DNA of 64,000 nucleotides from the NCBI GenBank assembly GCA_900323505.1, contig OOIN01000001.1:1116001-1180000 (forward strand). Reading direction: 5' to 3'. The notes under the pieces are model-generated. The model had not been told where the DNA came from, searched no databases, and was given only the letters and a program-made list of their open reading frames with translations. The stretch comes from Ustilago trichophora (lineage: Eukaryota > Basidiomycota > Ustilaginomycetes > Ustilaginales > Ustilaginaceae). This document shows, in pieces, positions 61,914-64,000 of the stretch. Both the position numbers and the translations under genes were made by a program. Each line of letters starts with the position of its first letter. Positions within the stretch are counted from its first letter, which is position 1.

Positions 61914-63687
61914 ATGACTTCGTCAACCGACCAAATCCTATCACGCATTCTTGATGAGCTCACCGAGCTCAAGGTCAAGAACACACATCTCGAGGCCAAG
62001 GTATGTAGGCAGGCCAAATCGAGACACTACAAAGGCATTCACTAAATGGATCTTTCTGACGAAATGACATCTACTCTTGAATCTGATATCACAGGTCGAC
62101 GCATTGCAGAATGCAGCAACACTGCCCTCGCCCTCATCAGGTGCCCGACGTCAGAGCGCAACTGGCTTCACTGCGCTAGGTGCCCACAGCTTTTCGCCAT
62201 CCCAGCCCGCCGACTTTGCTTTTGGAACCTCGCCGCCGCCGCAGCCGCTCGGTCCTCCTGCTCACCCATTGGGCGGTCTCCCGCAGACCAACGGACCTAG
62301 TCCTGTGCAAACTCCGGACCTTGGAACCAAGAAGCTACCTGTCAATGGCGCAGCTTCGCCCTCCCAGCCCGCCTCGACGAGCTCCACAGCTGGCTACTAC
62401 TCATCCCGAGTCATCCTAACAACCTATCCAGGCCAGGTCGGTATCAAGCCATTGCCGCTCAATTGGGCTGCTCAAGATCCAAGCCAACGAGGACCTGTCG
62501 TTGCTAGCCGTCATCCCAACTCGATCCGCGTCCGTAACGCCATTGGTGCATACGGCGGAAGCTACTCGGTCTACCGCTCTCTCGCCATTGCCATGGGCCA
62601 ACTCAACCCCAATCATCGCCCGGACTACACCAATACCGAGCCTCCCTTTGACATCCCGCCCAACCCGTCTTGGTTCGACCCATCCAAAATCGTAGCCATG
62701 GACCCGTGGGGGCATCTCGCTCCGCAAGTGTACAAGTCCGAGTTTGACGGAGGTATCGATATCCGTCCCACTGCCTCGCTCACCAAAGCCCACATCAAGA
62801 TGCCCGAACTCGACAAGGCTCAAGCTGCGGGCGTCTTTCCCATCGATGGCAAAATTGTCGTCAAGAGCATCCGTCTTCCCGGTGTTGCCGAGGAAGTAGA
62901 CCCAGGCTGTGAGGTCAGCGTCAGCAAAGCCGCCGTCGACCCCGTCTGGTATCTGCCCGGAGTCGCCGAGCGTCTCGGTGTCACTGAGGGTGCATTGAGA
63001 CGTGCCATCTTCGAGGACACTGGAGGATCCTACCCCGAGCTGCTCACCCGTCACGACCTCAAGGTTTTCCTCCCTCCCATCTCTGGTCTCACCGTCTACA
63101 TCTTTGGCCGACCCGAAGACCTGCGCGACCCAACCAAGGAGGTCACCGTTCGCATCCACGACGAGTGTAACGGTTCCGATGTCTTTGGCAGCGACATTTG
63201 CACCTGTCGTCCGTACCTGCTCTTTGGCATTGAGGAATGCATCAAGACTGCCCAACGCGGTGGAGCCGGAGCGGTCATCTACTTCCGCAAAGAAGGTCGT
63301 GCTCTCGGCGAGGTGACCAAATACCTCGTCTACAACGCCCGCAAACGAGGCACTGATTCGGCCTCCAATTACTTCAAGCGCACCGAGAACATCGCCGGTG
63401 TCAAAGATATGCGCTTCCAGGCACTCATGCCCGACGTTCTGCACTGGCTAGGCGCCACCAACATCACAAATTGGATCTCGATGAGCAACATGAAGCACGA
63501 CGCCGCCGTCAATAGCGGAATCACCATCAAGAACCGCTACGAGCTGCCAGAGGAACTCATCCCCGCCGATTCAAGAGTCGAGATCGACGCCAAGATTCAG
63601 GCTGGTTACTTTTCCAACACCAAACAGCTTACCGAGGAGGATCTCAAGCATACCGTGGGTAGGGCTTGGGAGGATATCGATCATTAG
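61914..63687 (+). CDS. URC1: GTP cyclohydrolase II-like protein Urc1 (uracil catabolism)
   Basis: Two exons, 61914-62000 and 62095-63687, encode 559 residues. The 94-nt intron has a GTATGT donor, an ACAG acceptor and phase 0. Exon 1 encodes a short helical N-terminus (MTSSTDQILSRILDEL). The C-terminal half is a GTP cyclohydrolase II fold with the zinc cysteines at the canonical spacing: Cys387-x10-Cys398-x-Cys400 in DECNGSDVFGSDICTC, preceded by VTVRIH. The catalytic RKEGR is in YFRKEGRALG. The longer N-terminal domain (about 110-330, including SSRVILTTYPGQVG and HPNSIRVRNAIGAYGGSYSVY) is typical of Urc1 and absent from riboflavin-pathway RIB1. In Lachancea kluyveri, URC1 is needed to use uracil as a nitrogen source. 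The exact reaction is not settled. RIB1 remains a less likely alternative. Confidence 0.9.
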
Positions 63688-64000
63688 AGTTTGCCCTTGC
63701 ACATGGGTTTTGATTTTCATGCAATGCTACCAAATCATTCATATCGTAACAAAAGCAAATAGCCGGCTTCGGAGCCACCTACCGAGCCACCATGGCTGGT
63801 TCCGGGGTGGCTCCACTGAGGAGACATCCACTGAAGGTGGCTGCCAAAGTGGCTCTGCGGCCAACTCTTGAGGCTGGTGGCTCCGTTGGATGGCTGCGGC
63901 AAGGAGCCATCCAGCAAGGGTGGCTTCCATGGTGGCTCTGTGGCCAGCTCTTGAGGATGGTGGCTTCGTAGGTGGCTCCATGGCCAGCAACTGTGTATAC
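63688..64000. repeat. GGTGGCT-rich degenerate minisatellite at the window edge
   Basis: After about 80 bases of URC1 3' UTR, GGTGGCT occurs seven times between 63806 and 63977, and its complement AGCCACC twice just before (63773-63779, 63785-63791). A 37-nt unit at 63850-63886 recurs at 63933-63969 with four mismatches. The minus strand is open over 63739-63990 and would give a Pro/Gln-rich product, so this could be the 3' end of a repeat-containing gene beyond the window. Non-coding minisatellite is equally possible. Confidence 0.65.

Overview
This is nuclear DNA of a fungus, most probably a basidiomycete smut of the Ustilaginales (Ustilago, Sporisorium or Pseudozyma type). The case rests on gene content and architecture. 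Most genes are long and intronless with C/G-ending codons. A minority carry one to three short GT-AG introns of 76-298 nt. The gene set includes a fungal-type DAD4, a microbial rhodopsin of the kind known from smuts, and a URC1-type uracil catabolism gene. Species assignment is inference. I recognise 23 protein-coding genes. Two of them (at 10943 and 54483) have no function I can name. I see no rRNA, tRNA, CRISPR array or transposon.

Layout. 1-2394: no gene, probably upstream sequence of the first gene. 2395-11434: CorA-type Mg2+ transporter, MOSC/mARC-like protein (one intron), MDR oxidoreductase, splicing factor PRP31 and a small unknown protein. 12688-28899: MCM6, a membrane-anchored neutral ceramidase, the succinyl-CoA ligase beta subunit, ribosome-biogenesis factor RRP15 and a very large PX-PH phospholipase D. 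29101-38364: peroxisomal E2 PEX4, a microbial rhodopsin with every proton-pump residue, the P5A ATPase SPF1 and the three-exon DASH subunit DAD4. 39786-47926: a DAL5-type MFS transporter, the RNA helicase SKI2, a DUF952 protein and a mitochondrial K+/H+ exchange-related protein. 48914-56111: borealin, DBF4 and an unknown Ser/Pro-rich protein with CDK sites. 58994-63687: ARF1 and the GTP cyclohydrolase II-like URC1. The window ends in a GGTGGCT-rich minisatellite.

These are mostly independent housekeeping genes, not a pathway cluster. Several fall into themes. Chromosome replication and segregation is represented by MCM6, DBF4, DAD4 and borealin. Sphingolipid and phospholipid signalling and membrane traffic is represented by the ceramidase, PLD1 and ARF1; ARF directly activates PLD in animals. 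Mitochondria are represented by succinyl-CoA ligase, the KHE protein and a mARC-like protein. Nitrogen and pyrimidine use is represented by URC1 and the DAL5-type carrier. The strongest regulatory signal is a cluster of MCB-like ACGCGT boxes upstream of MCM6. Seven genes are spliced, with 12 introns in total. I placed all junctions by frame, GT-AG ends and family conservation.
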